Assembly: GCA_949825045.1 (NCBI GenBank)
Contig: OX463824.1
Coordinates: 33,016,001 to 33,080,000 of the forward strand
DNA from: Argyresthia goedartella
Lineage: Eukaryota; Arthropoda; Insecta; Lepidoptera; Argyresthiidae
DNA: 64,000 nucleotides
Reading direction: 5' to 3'
Shown: piece by piece, positions 53,593-64,000 of the stretch
How positions within the stretch are numbered: the first letter of the stretch is position 1
How the letters are laid out: each line of letters starts with the position of its first letter
Made by a program: the position numbers and the translations under genes
The notes under the pieces: model-generated
The model's input: only the letters and a program-made list of their open reading frames with translations
The model's database searches: none
What the model was told of the DNA's origin: nothing

Positions 53593-55256
53593 GACATGTT
53601 CCAGGGGAAATAAACCCAGCAGACTGTGCGTCTCGTGGGTGTCACGCTCCGGAGTTGGTTGGACATCCCTTGTGGTGGGGTCCAAAATGGTTGACTCAAG
53701 CCGAATCGGATTGGCCAATGAGTCCACGCGTTACCTCGGCGAACGGCGCCTTGACAGTCGGTGTCTGTACGACGCAACCAGAGCCGGAAGAGGAGTTCAG
53801 CCTGCTGGAACGGTACAGCTCGCTCGACAAGCTGTTCAATGTGACCGCCTGGATCTTCCGATTTGCGCGGAATTGTCGCAATTCTGAGGCGCAACGGGTG
53901 CGGACACAGGTCCTGACACCACGGGAACGAAAACATGCGTTGTTCGCATTGGTACGGAACGTGCAGACGGTGCACTTTAAGTCCGAACTGGACATTCTGA
54001 GACGCGGACGCGTCCAACTGAAGGGAGCTGTGGCTCGGCTCAACCCGTTTATTGACCCTCAAGGATTGCTGAGGGTAGGATGCCAACCTGCCTTATGCGG
54101 CTCGCCACCCGTTGTTACTCCCTAGGAAAGGGAAGTTGGTCGAACTGTTGATACAGGATCGACACATTCGGAATGGGCATATCGGATGCCACGCCTTGAT
54201 GGCGTTTCTCCAGCGCGAGTTCTGGATTCTATCGGGAAGACGCTTAGTGCGTAGCGTCGTATTTCGGTGCCTGCCTTGTTATCGGGCTAAGGCGGCTACG
54301 ATGCAGCCCCAGATGGGCGATTTGCCCTCGGATAGGGTTAACGAAATCCGGCCCTTTGCGGGTGTCGGAACGGATTTCGCGGGACCATTCATGGTCAAGT
54401 CTTCACAGCTACGGAACGCCAGATTAGTGAAGACATACCTGTGCGTCTTCGTGTGCTTGGCCACGATTGCAGTCCACTTGGAGGTGGTCAGTGACCTCAC
54501 TACGGAGGCATTTATCGCATGTCTGGATCGGTTCGTCTCACGAAGGGGCCTCCCGACATTAATCCGTTCGGACAACGGCACAAATTTTGTCGGAGCCAGG
54601 CGATATCTGCAGGAGGTCACTCAATTCCTGAACGGTAACCAGGACGCCATCGGTACGGCTTGCTCCCGACGAGGGATTGAATGGGTTTTCAGTCCGCCGG
54701 GATGTCCTCATTGGGGAGGAATTTTTGAGGCTGCGGTTAAATCGGCTAAGTCGCACCTGACGAGGATCATCGGTGAGACCTCTCTACGCTTTGAAGAGCT
54801 TGCGACGCTGTTCTGTAAAATTGAGATGACACTGAACTCGCGTCCGTTGTGCCCGCTCAGTTCGGATCCAAATGATTTGGAAGCGTTGACGCCGGGTCAC
54901 TTCCTGATAGGTCAGCCCCTTAACGCCCTGCCAGAATACCTATTCGGTGATGTTAAGTTAAGTCGGTTAACTAGGTGGCAGATGTTGCAGCAGATGGCTC
55001 AAGATTTTTGGAAACGGTGGTCCCTTGAGTACTTGCACATCTTGCAGCAGCGCCTTAAGTGGACTGACCGGACGAGCCCCCCTCAAGTCGGTGATTTGGT
55101 GCTGATTAAGGATGCGAACCTGCCATCATTGAGATGGAGACGAGGACGGATCATCAAATTGTACATGGCACGCCTCGATCAGCAGAAGTCAAGGTGGGGG
55201 ACTCGGTCCTCAAGAGAGCGGTCGCAACACTTTCTCGCCTTCCTATTGATTAGGGA
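53593..55256 (+). pseudogene. BEL-B copy II integrase
   Basis: Resumes after BEL-D2 (VPGEINPADC, Met to Ile). A 14-base deletion near 54080 shifts the frame. From 54112 the zinc site HIRNGHIGCHAL / CLPCYRAKA and the core VGTDFAGPF, IRSDNGTNF, HWGGIFEAAVKSAK are intact. A 10-base deletion near 55163 breaks the last ~30 codons, so the frame runs into the LTR (ORF end 55398). The original stop position is 55251-55253. Confidence 0.9.
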
Positions 55257-55284
55257 CAGGTTCGGGCCTGTCCAGGCGGGTGAC
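55254..55284 (+). promoter_or_regulatory. BEL-B stem-loop and polypurine tract
   Basis: GGACAGG (55254-55260) pairs with CCTGTCC (55267-55273); AGGCGGGTGAC then abuts the 3' LTR and is the probable plus-strand primer. The layout matches BEL-D. Confidence 0.75.
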
Positions 55285-55850
55285 TGTTTAATATTTATGC
55301 TTCGGAACGCACCTCTTTTTGTTGCGCGACTCGGACCGCGAGTGATCGGAAACGGAACTAGCAGCTGTCACTTGTATAGAAACGAGATGACGAGTTAGGG
55401 GTTACTTTTTTTGACATGGAAAAAATGTCGGCACATGGCAGTCGGGCCTTGGCTGTATTTTAATTGTAATAATTGTCTAACACAGGTGTCGGGCCTGGTC
55501 GGAATGTTAATTATAATAAGCACGGAACAATCGTCGGGAAATAAGTAGATTCAAGTCATCGGAGTGAGTGCTTCGTGTTGTGAAAGGTTAAAGTGGTTCG
55601 GTCCCCAATTCGTCGCATTCGGACAGCGACTCCTCGTGTAGGCAAGCAACACGACGGCGACAGCATCGGGCTACGACGAGAGTAAGATTCGACTCCTCTC
55701 CCCTTACCCCCCTTGTGCTCCTTATCCCGTGTTCCTGCCTCGAATTGAGCTTTCGAATTGCGGTCCACGGCGTCAAAGGTCAGTACTCCTGGTGAAAACC
55801 AACCCTACCAAGATTCCACGCCCGTTCGGTTGAGGCGTGGAATTTAATCA
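55285..55850 (+). repeat. BEL-B 3' LTR
   Basis: 566 bp, TGTTTAATATTTATGC to AATTTAATCA, partner of 34389-34952, followed by GTAGA at 55851-55855. Confidence 0.94.
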
Positions 55851-58812
55851 GTAGAAATAATGATACTAAACCTTTGTACGCTGAGGTTTCAAAAACAGCT
55901 AAGACTAATGTAAGTAAATTAACTTTGACTCCCCATTTAAACTGTCAGGGCAGACAACAGAAAAGAAATAAAGCAATTTGTTTTAGTCAATAAGAACTTA
56001 CAAGGTGGCTTTTCTGGCATATTACTAGAGCTAGAACTATTCTTGGAGCAATACAGAGTAGACATACTATGCCTAGTAGAACACTGGCTACTTGAGTCTC
56101 AAATGAATTTCTCTGTACACAACTATCAAGTAGCCAGCTGCTTCAATAGAAAGTCTGCAATACACGGAGGATCCTTAGTACTGGTTAAAAATGACCTAAA
56201 ATTTAAAGAGCGCAGCACACTTTCTGTTGAGAAAGTAATAGAACTATCGTGTGTTGAACTTGGTAGGCACTTACCAGTAATTATGGAATATTTGAATCAG
56301 TATTGGAGGATATCTTGAGAGTAGCTTCTAGTAGTAACAAAGAAATCATTTGCGGTGACTTCAATATAATATAGACTTGCCTGTGGACTCCCCGTTGCAT
56401 ACTAATTAATAATATTTTTCAAATCATTCAATTTACTAACATCTTCACAGAGCCCTCAAAAATAACTGAAACTACTGCAACCTGCCTTGATAACGTCTTC
56501 TGCTATTGCGAAAATTTGAAGAAATTTACAGTAAATTATTTAAAGTCTGATCACAGTGGGCAAATTGTCAACTTAAAAGTAGATTCGAAATCACTGGAAG
56601 TAGTCTTGTGTAGGCCAATCACAACAAAAAAAAAACATTTACACAAGATTTACAAAGTAGCTTACCTACTCAAAATAATACTCAAAAAGCGAATGATCAC
56701 TTTAAGGACTTATTCAACAAACTTTCAAATAGTTCTGAAAACTATTTTAAATTACATAAACTTAAAAATAGCGATATTAAAGTAGGGTACACATGACCCA
56801 ATTTTAATTCAACATGTAAAATTATATTCAACAATATTTAGGGCCGTCTGCCATAATGCTAAGTGCGAACACATAAAAACTAAGATTCTTACATCGTCGA
56901 ATAAAAGTATAACAATTTGGAATATCACAAATAGAGAAGCAGATAAAACAAAATCAGGTGACCGTAGCTATTTACTTAAAATTGAAGATAAACTAATAAC
57001 TTCTAACGAAGACATCGCGGCCGCATTTGAACAGTTCTTTGCAATTGTTACTATGGCTTCTTTAGACTCGTCTCCGGATCTTGCTGCATCATTTTTAAAA
57101 GTCAATGTTCAAAAGTGCAATCATAATTTCTTATTCGCATATATTGGGCCCTATGGCATAATAAAAGCATTTAAGTTGTTAAATTTGAAAAAATCCGAGG
57201 ATCTCTGGGGCATGTCAGTAAAAATTATTAGCTCGGTGATAGACGAAATTGCCCCTCATTTAGCTAAAATCTTCAATGTAGATGAGAGTACTTTCCCTGA
57301 TCTCATGAAACACAGCAGGCTAGTACCTTTATTTAAAAGCGGCGATAGGGCTGACCCTACAAATTTCAGACCCGTTTCGGTTCTACCCGTATTGAGTAAA
57401 ATATTTGAGAACATTATATTGGTAAGTTACTGGCGCACTTCAATGCGCATCAAATTCTCCATAGCCAGCAGTTTCGATTAACAAAAGGGCGGTCGACAAC
57501 ATATGCTGGAGTCATGTTAGTTAAATATATTTTTAATGCGTGGGAACATCGTAGGGGCGCTATAGGTGTTTTTTGTGACCTGTCCAAGGTATTTGACTGT
57601 GTAGACCACAAAACATTGCTCTTAAAGCTAAAACACTACGGCACAAAAGGCAATATCTCTAAGCTTATGAGATCGTATTTAGAAGGGATGGTTCAAAAAG
57701 CTGACATTAATCGGACAAAAATCGCCGTGTTCTTAGGTGAAGATGTGAGTCCCACAGGGAACTATTCTGGGTCCGTTCCTTTTACTCGTGTATGTAAATG
57801 ATTTGCCATTCATGGTAAAAAACATGTCAGAGACAGTATTATATGCAGATGACAAGTCACTATTTTTTAAATTAGGAGACAGGAAAATGACTTACAGGTA
57901 ACAAATAATGCTCTCTTGCGGGTAATAGACTGGTTTACTGCCAATAACTCGCTTCTGAATTCAAAACAGACAAAGTGCATAAAATTCACTTTACTTAATG
58001 TAAGGCAAGTTGAGAGTAACATTGTATTGGGGAAAGACAAACTAAAACTAGTAGATGAAACTGTAATTCTCGGCATCACTATTGATGCCAAACTACAGTG
58101 GGGTCCCCATATTGTAAAATTAGCATTTAGACTTAGCTCCGCACCATATGCGGTTAAAAGAATCAGGGAATTGAGTGACGTTGCAACTGCTAGGCTTGTA
58201 TATTTTAGTTATTTCCATAGCATTATGTCCTACGGCATACTACTTTGGGGACGGGCTGCTGACATTGAGACCATCTTCATTTTGCAGAAGAGAACGATCC
58301 GATTTATTTATAAGCTATGTAATAGAGAATCTCTGAGAGATTTCTTCAAAGAAACCAACATCCTAACAGTTGCAAGTCAATATATCTATGAAAACATAAT
58401 GTATGTGAGGAAAAATATCAGTAGCTTTAAAACCATTGAATGCCGCCACAACGTGCAAACTAGAAATAAACTACATTCTTTTCCAATGTTCAGACTCACA
58501 TAAGTGAGCAGTTCTTTTATGGGATACTGTATATGCTTCTACAATCAAATTCCGCAAGAAATACAAAACTTAACTGAAGCTCGATTCAATAAATGTATAA
58601 AGCACAAAGGCGTACTACAAAATTAATGACTTTTTACAAGACACCGACATCTGGCATTAACCAGTTCATTGCACCCTATATATTATGTACTATGTAATGA
58701 TTAGGCACCTACTTAATGTTATATTATGCTTGCTTGATTATGTTATGACTTTCATTAAGTCTAAATTTTTGTGCTATTATGAATAAAATCTTTGAACTGA
58801 AAAAAATAATTG
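55851..58812 (+). mobile_element. LINE-A, right part (ORF1 end and ORF2)
   Basis: After the GTAGA duplication the ORF1 frame of LINE-A resumes and stops at 55993. A decayed ORF2 follows to 58503, with an A-rich 3' tail (AATAAAATCTTTGAACTG) ending near 58812, where LINE-C sequence takes over. Confidence 0.87.
56000..58503 (+). pseudogene. LINE-A ORF2: endonuclease and reverse transcriptase
   Basis: Endonuclease: DILCLVEHWL and GGSLVLVKNDLKF (56043-56318), then a frameshift and IICGDFN, then YLKSDHSGQIV near 56540 with the catalytic Asp-His. Linker to 56780 decayed. RT: LNLKKSEDLWGMSVK, LMKHSRLVPLFKSGDRADP (57053-57480), DLSKVFDCVDHKTLL (57574), a frameshift within GVPQG, YADDKSLFF near 57845, then a stop. 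The C-terminal part 57916-58503 has VILGITIDAKLQWGP, MSYGILLWG and FILQKRTIRFIYKL. CR1/Jockey-type; related to LINE-B but distinct. Confidence 0.88.
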
Positions 58813-59065
58813 AACTGAAATGAAATCGCAGGGGGAATAATGGCAATAGATTTGGAGATCATCTGCGTAGATATGATGCAAAGAAGAGAGGACGTCGGAG
58901 ATGGAGTTGATAAATACTGAAAATAGGAGAGGGGAAAGAATACCACCTTTAGGCACTCCTGCGGTGGGATCACACCATAGACTTTCAGTCTCCGCAGAAT
59001 TAATGCGCTGCTGACGATCTCTAACGTAAGTGTTGAACCAATGAACCACTTCACTACCTAGAACT
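58813..59065 (-). pseudogene. LINE-C reverse transcriptase, 5' part
   Basis: Minus strand: VHWFNTYVRDRQQRI, GVPKGGILSPLLFSVFIN and the catalytic YADDLQIY (58777-59049). Homology starts abruptly near 59065 (5' truncation). Its frame continues, without the 26.3-kb insert, at 32471 going down to 31704. The AACT at 58813-58816 and 32468-32471 is the likely target duplication or microhomology. Confidence 0.87.
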
Positions 59066-59983
59066 CACACATCATTAAACCACAACGAAAACACGTTCGA
59101 AAAGATGGGTAGAATTATCAACATCAGATTAGAACGGTCAGAAACTTAAATTTCAGCAGCATGATAGGCCTGTAGCGGTCGCTGCGTCACCGTTATGTTA
59201 TATTCTAACACCCTAGCCTATAATCGAGAAACTCCATGAGATCATGCACTTTGTCGCGTAGATACGCGACAAAGTGCTTATTGGCTTGTAAAGTATAAGT
59301 ACTTTACTTAGAAAAGTATAGTTGATGAGAAGAGTTAATGACCCACCTCAATGACCCACGACTGCGACAGAGGTCCATTTTCGTTATAGCTTTTGAATGT
59401 TATTGCCATGGCATGAGGTTATTAAAATTGCGATGCCTCTAAATGGGGTTGGGTTGGTGGGAAGTACTGGGAAGTGAAACAAAGCAATTCAGTATTTTTT
59501 GTAAATTACCTACCGTGTCATGTCGTTATATCCTAGAAGAGGATGAAGTGCGTTTTGGCTTGTGAATCACAATTACGTATGGTTTGACTAGTGTTGCACA
59601 AGAAATGAATAAGAATTAATTAATTTATTTTATTTATTTTTATTTATTACATAGGTAGGTATGATGTAAAGCATTATAGGCGAATGACCAATGCGCTATA
59701 CAAAAAACAAATAGAGGTAAAGGGTAATGCATATATACATATAAATTACAAATAAGGTTCCATTTTAAATAAAGCACAATACAATTTAAACAACAATATA
59801 CACAATAAAATCAAATTTACATTAATTCAATATTGTCAGATAATGTCACGGTATGTCAGATAATGTTAAGGTAGGGATTTAAATCTGAGATGTCAAAATA
59901 TATAGAATGTCAATGTCCAAATAATCCACAGACAATACCTTGATACGTTCATCTCGCAGAACCTGCCACATTCTCTCACAATA
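59066..59983. other. AT-rich intergenic stretch
   Basis: No gene seen. Contains a perfect 15-bp inverted repeat at 59246-59277 and an A/T-rich TTTATTTATTTTTATTTATT run near 59625. Confidence 0.5.
59246..59277. repeat. Perfect 32-bp near-palindrome
   Basis: GCACTTTGTCGCGTA and TACGCGACAAAGTGC separated by GA. Confidence 0.9.
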
Positions 59984-62900
59984 TAGATAGATAGATAGAT
60001 AAACGTTTATTCCATCAAAGCAGCACACATACAAATTAAAAGTGATACGGAGGTGTAACTATAAAAAAAACTTAAATGATAGCAAAGTAATAAAAACAAA
60101 AATACATTAGATTATTATACATAAAATAAAAAGAAGAATATAGGTAGGTATGTAGGCGCGCTGCATTGACGCGAAAAGGTCAAAGCTCAGTGTTTATTGC
60201 TCATTAAGAGCAGCACTAGTTTTCAGCCCTCATCTAGGAGACGCGGATACTCAGCGGTTACATCCGAATGTGAATGTGAATGAAAAAATAAATAAAAAAA
60301 AAGTGTCAGAAATAAATATATCCTTAGAAGTGTTTAAAGATGTGGAAATAAATAAATACATTGCATATAAATATGTTTCAATACTTTCATGAGTAGGATA
60401 GTACAAAATATACATGAAGATTATATAAATAAGTATATAAGTGTATTATACCATATGTGCAGTGAGTAGCAGAATAGGTATAGTGTGAATATGTTTACTA
60501 AAATCATAAAATATCTAACTAAAAAATATATGAAAATGGCTATCCAATGTTGGAAAGAGAAATTCCTAGTTTTTGCTTTTGAATCAGGTGCGACTTCATA
60601 TGTGTTTTGAAGGTGTATTTGGAGGTCAGATTTCTCAGGTTTAAACTTGATGACATCAAACACTACACTGGAAAGGTGTAAGTGCCTACGCAGTTCCATT
60701 TTGAGTATTCCAGCAGAGTTAAAGTATGGGGTGATATGACTACGAGATGGTACATCAAAGCAAAACCTACAACAAGCATTTTGTATGCGCTGCACTAAAC
60801 GCTGAGTCTTCAATAGAAGACGCGGACCATAAACTATATCTCCGTAGTTGAGTCGAGATAAAATCAGTGACTCGCACAGAATAATACGTGCCCTTTCGCA
60901 GATAAGGGTACGGATTTTGTAAAAAACCCTTAAACGGTACATACAACTCTTCACTAAATTGAGGACATGAGTTTCAAATCGTAGGTAAGTTTCAAATATG
61001 ATTCCCAGATTCATAGCCTCGTCAAATGCTCTAGAGTCTGGTCTTCAAGGATTAGCTGAGGATATTAGAAATGAGATTTTTTTTTAACTTGAACTTTACT
61101 CCCAAGCACCATAAACTTTGATTTCAAAGGATTGTGAATCGAAGAATTTTTATTTGACCAGCCATCTAACCTGCTTAGGTCTTCATTGATAAAGTTTGTC
61201 ATGCAGTCAATATTAGAAGGCTCATCAGAAATGTAAAGTTGGAGATCATCAGAGTAACAATGGAATTTGAAGTGCTTGATTTCATTCACCAAATCTGCTG
61301 TCTATATAATAAATAATAGAGGCCCTAAGATGGAACCCTGTGGAACACCCCGCAAAACTGGCTTTGGATCCGAGTACAAGGCACCACCACTGTCATTGGT
61401 CAGCTTGACACATTGGAAGCGTTGGTCAAGATAACTTTCAAACCATCCCAAAATTAATGCATCCAGCCCGTAGTAACGCAATTTCGACAGCAACAAGATC
61501 GGGCTAATGCTGTCAAATGCACGGCTATAATCTAGCAGTGTAAGAAGAGTAGCCTTACCTACATCGATATTGCTTAAAATGTTGTCCACAACATCAACCA
61601 ACGCAGTAGTTGTGCCCCGCCCGCTTCGGAAACCCGACTGGAGGTCAGGCAAAATATTACAGTCTTCTATATATTTGTATAATAGAGCATGCACCAGCTT
61701 TTCCAGCACTTTTGAAAGGAAGGGAAGCAAACTAATATGTCTAAGTTCCTTGAGATTGGACGGGTTATCGACTTTAGGAAAAGGCTATTGCTTTTTTCCA
61801 TTGCTTGGGAACTATGCCGCTAGTAATTGACCTATTTATAATTGAGGTTAACGCGCATGGTTCTGGGGAGAGTCAGTATTATCATGTCTATACTTATCTC
61901 ATCATCTCCAATTGCATTGGATTTGATAGAGATTATGTAATTGTATACTTTTTGTTCAGAATATGGCACGAGATTAAATCTGGAATCACCATACCGATTG
62001 GAATTGAAGTACGATAACAGAGGTTTAGGTTCTTCACTAGAAGAAGGGAGAGATAAAAAATGATCATTTATTTGATATTGGTCACTAAAACAATCAGGTA
62101 AACTTCCTGATACCATGATACCATGACCATGATCTGCTAGAATATTTTGTTTCATATTTCGCCAGAATTTCTTGCCATCCGAGACTTCATAGTTAACTAA
62201 ATGATTAAAGTAAGCACGTTTTTCATTGTATATACTAGACCCCACTAACTTTCTTAGATGTTTCCAGCTCTCTTTGTCAACGTCAGACTTAGTTTCGCGA
62301 TACTTAAAGTAAGCTTCATGACGTAAATCGATCATAAGTCTGATGGTATCAGTGATCCAAGGTAGAGTGTGATGATATTTAATTTTTACCACTTTGACTG
62401 GTGCGAAAATATTATAATGAGTTAAGAGCAAGCAGTTAAATCTATCGACCATATCATCAACAGTAGGCAAGTCAATAATAGATTACCAATCCAGCAGGTG
62501 CAATTCGCGATTGAATCGATCAAAGTCTATGTCTTTAATGGGATGATAAGATTTTATATTTCTTGAATGCCAATGTTACATTTACCATAGCGTGACTAAA
62601 AGAACCGGTGATATTTGAGACAGTGACTTCACGGACCTTAGCATTTGTGCAAACAACGTCTATTAAAGTTCACGAATCAGAACAAAACTTGTTTAAGATA
62701 TGTCAGGAATTGTTGTATTTTTTGGTATGGCAGTTAAGATAGTCGGTGAAGTTAATATCAAAATCTCCAAGCAAAACTACATGATCATACCGAGCGAAAC
62801 TCGTGATTGAGTCAGTTAATGCATCAAAAAAGTCATCCACACCACCCCACTCAGGTCTATAAGCAGTCCCTATCACAACATGTTGACCATTAATTTTAGT

Positions 62901-63210
62901 TGATAGCCACATTTGTTCAATATCCGCAGTTGGATACTTTTCATACCGAACGCGCACATCTTGCTTAATGTAAAACGCCACTCCGCCCCCCCTCCCTCCT
63001 CGCATATGCCTCCATGCATCACCAAACAGATCAGTCAATGGTGCTGCACCCAACAGAGCGTTGAGGCTGTCCCGCGCCTTCACCAGCGGAGACCGCTGGC
63101 GCGCCACCGTGCGGAGCGTGCCGCCCGCTAACAGCCGAGATATCTGTTTGGCAGGTATAGCGTGCATATGTACAATCTCGACTAAAGTCAGTAAGTTTGC
63201 GAGCGTTCCT
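59984..63210 (-). mobile_element. LINE-E (CR1/Jockey-type), decayed
   Basis: A nearly full ORF2 on the minus strand in five frame pieces. The 3' end is marked on the plus strand by (TAGA)n at about 59984-60001 adjoining AAACGTTTATTCC, a tail style seen in insect LINEs. The 5' boundary near 63210 is uncertain. Confidence 0.8.
60421..63167 (-). pseudogene. LINE-E ORF2: endonuclease, reverse transcriptase
   Basis: Endonuclease (62703-63167): GGGVAFYIKQDVRVRYE, VIGTAYRPEW and VVLLGDFDINFTDYL, where the usual Asn after GDF is Asp. Linker (61832-62470): PWITDTIRLMIDLRHEAYFK, KKFWRNMKQ. RT: VLEKLVHALLYKYIED, LLDYSRAFDSISPILL, RGVPQGSILGPLLFII (61302-61730), then YSDDLQLYISDEP (61065-61292, Ser for the usual Ala), and the C-terminal part (60421-61014) with SRLNYGDIVYGP and QRIQNACCRFCF. 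Frameshifts or stops separate the pieces near 61055, 61297, 61780 and 62480. Confidence 0.85.
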
Positions 63211-63216
63211 CATTCG

Positions 63217-63260
63217 TCTCATGTATGAGACATATTGTTTGTGGTTTGTAAACCACAAAC
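63217..63260. repeat. Two adjacent perfect hairpins
   Basis: GTCTCAT-GT-ATGAGAC at 63217-63232 and GTTTGTGGTTT-GT-AAACCACAAAC at 63237-63260, both with a two-base GT centre, placed between LINE-E and LINE-B4. Confidence 0.85.
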
Positions 63261-63329
63261 ACTGAGAAAGTAACAATAGTAGTTAGCAACTGAGACCGAC
63301 GCACTATTTAAATTGAGATTGCCAAGAAT

Positions 63330-64000
63330 AATCACAGTGTTCCCATTGAGTTGTGTTCCCAAAGAACTTGTATTAGAATTATTTCTAAAAAATTCTGACA
63401 TTGATATTATTTGTGTTACTGAACACTGGTTGAAGGAAAATATGATGTCTTTTAACGTAAATAATTACAAAATTGTCAGTTGTTACAATAGAAAGACTAC
63501 TGATAGAGGTGGTTCTTTAATCTTAGTGAAAAATAATATTAAGGTGAAACAACGGAAAGATATTCTTGCACTTACTGTTGAAAGACAAATAGAGGTATCC
63601 TGTGTTGAGTTAGATAGCCATATTATTGTTTGTGTCTACAGGCCACCGAGGGATGAAAAAGGCCATGGAAATTTCGAAATATTTGAGAAAATTATGGAGG
63701 AAGCCCTCATTAAACTTTGTAATAACAGAAAAAAGTTAATTATTTGTGGCGATCTTAATGTAGATCTGCTTGTAGATACAACACTGAAGCGACGATTAAT
63801 AACTCTGTTCAAATCATTTAATTTATGTCATGTATTTCTAGAGCCGACTAGAATTACACTTACCAGCCAAACTTGCTTAGATAACGTTTTTTGTGACTGT
63901 GCATTCACAAGTAAAAGTGTAATTAATGCTTACCCTCCGATCACAGTGGTCAAACAGTTTCATTCCCAATTACTATTAAGGATAAGACTGGTCCATCATT
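63330..64000 (+). mobile_element. LINE-B copy 4, endonuclease part, open at window edge
   Basis: CR1/Jockey-type LINE running off the right end. It is the cleanest LINE-B endonuclease here and shows the uninterrupted sequence at which BEL-B1 inserted (GTAAATAATTACAAAATTG, 63459) and where the MITE inserted (63850). Confidence 0.88.
63367..64000 (+). pseudogene. LINE-B4 ORF2 endonuclease (partial)
   Basis: The frame is open from about 63340 to the edge. LVLELFLKNSDIDIICVTEH shows the catalytic Glu; then GGSLILVKNNIKVKQ, CVYRPPRDEKG and LIICGDLNVDLL (Asp and Asn), LEPTRITLTSQTCLDNVF. Near 63935 one base appears to be lost, so the expected SDHSGQ lies in the next frame. Structural class: AP-endonuclease-like nickase for target-primed reverse transcription. 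Confidence 0.82.

Larger units (their letters stand above)
36194..54290 (+). repeat. Tandem duplication: unit I 36194-45692, unit II 45693-54290
   Basis: Both units run from mid-gag (GGCGGGCAATTATGAG) through protease, RT, RNase H with BEL-D at the identical site, to integrase (CGGGCTAAGGCGG). At 45693-45697 the shared GGCGG joins integrase of unit I to gag of unit II. Unit I is about 9.50 kb; unit II is 8.60 kb because its BEL-D lost about 2 kb and gained a 1.2-kb LINE fragment. The identical BEL-D site shows that the duplication came after the BEL-D insertion. Confidence 0.9.
34389..55850 (+). mobile_element. BEL-B composite element with internal tandem duplication
   Basis: Outer borders are full LTRs (34389-34952 and 55285-55850) flanked by the 5-bp duplication GTAGA, typical of BEL/Pao. 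Inside are one leader, gag to integrase (copy I), a seam at 45693, a second gag-to-integrase run (copy II) and the polypurine region. Each run is interrupted at the same RNase H/integrase position by a BEL-D element. The LTRs are about 97-99% alike by eye. Neither copy has an intact pol. Confidence 0.93.

Overview
The window looks like eukaryotic, almost certainly insect, repeat-dense genomic DNA, and I favour Lepidoptera. It carries BEL/Pao LTR retrotransposons, a Ty3/gypsy element, CR1/Jockey-type LINEs with TTTGAC or TATC tails, a TA-flanked MITE, and short interspersed motifs (for example 'gctgggcataggcctctcc' near 18.84 kb) that I remember as common in moth and butterfly genomes. No host protein-coding gene, rRNA or intact tRNA could be supported. 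Nearly all coding sequence belongs to transposable elements.

Left block (1-20.99 kb): four levels of nesting. A CR1-like LINE (LINE-B) was entered by a BEL element (BEL-B1, 11478-17528). BEL-B1 was entered in its leader by a second BEL family (BEL-A, 1-3337 plus 11167-11477; its 5' part lies left of the window). BEL-A pol was entered by an apparently intact Ty3/gypsy element (3338-11166, minus strand, 1402-bp LTRs, 4-bp CGAG target duplication, canonical -1 slip site between gag and pol). LINE-B itself also holds a 285-bp MITE and a ~1-kb insert.

Middle block (21-31.7 kb): mostly anonymous AT-rich DNA. It has a 463-bp A-tailed retroposon with a 13-bp target duplication, a CA microsatellite, a 61-bp hairpin, a LINE-B copy in which 32 bp of reverse-transcriptase coding sequence has expanded into 23 tandem copies, a 1.3-kb element with terminal inverted repeats filled by ten ~101-bp repeats, a 16-bp repeat block and a tRNA-like sequence.

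Right block (31.7-59.07 kb): five levels of nesting. A minus-strand LINE (LINE-C) is split by LINE-A (32472-58812). LINE-A is split by a BEL-B element (34389-55850, 566-bp LTRs, 5-bp GTAGA duplication). BEL-B is split by BEL-D (minus strand, 548-bp LTRs, GACAT duplication). The second BEL-D copy is split by a LINE ribonuclease-H fragment with a 13-bp duplication. The BEL-B interior with its nested BEL-D is tandemly duplicated (unit about 9.5 kb), and the duplication seam fuses integrase to gag in frame. In both BEL-B and BEL-D, gag and protease-pol lie in one frame separated by a single UAG.

Right end (59-64 kb): a decayed minus-strand LINE (LINE-E, 59984 to about 63210) and the 5' part of another LINE-B that runs off the window.

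The genes here encode retrotransposition functions only (Gag, protease, reverse transcriptase, RNase H, integrase, LINE endonuclease). Only the gypsy element still has two undamaged long frames.
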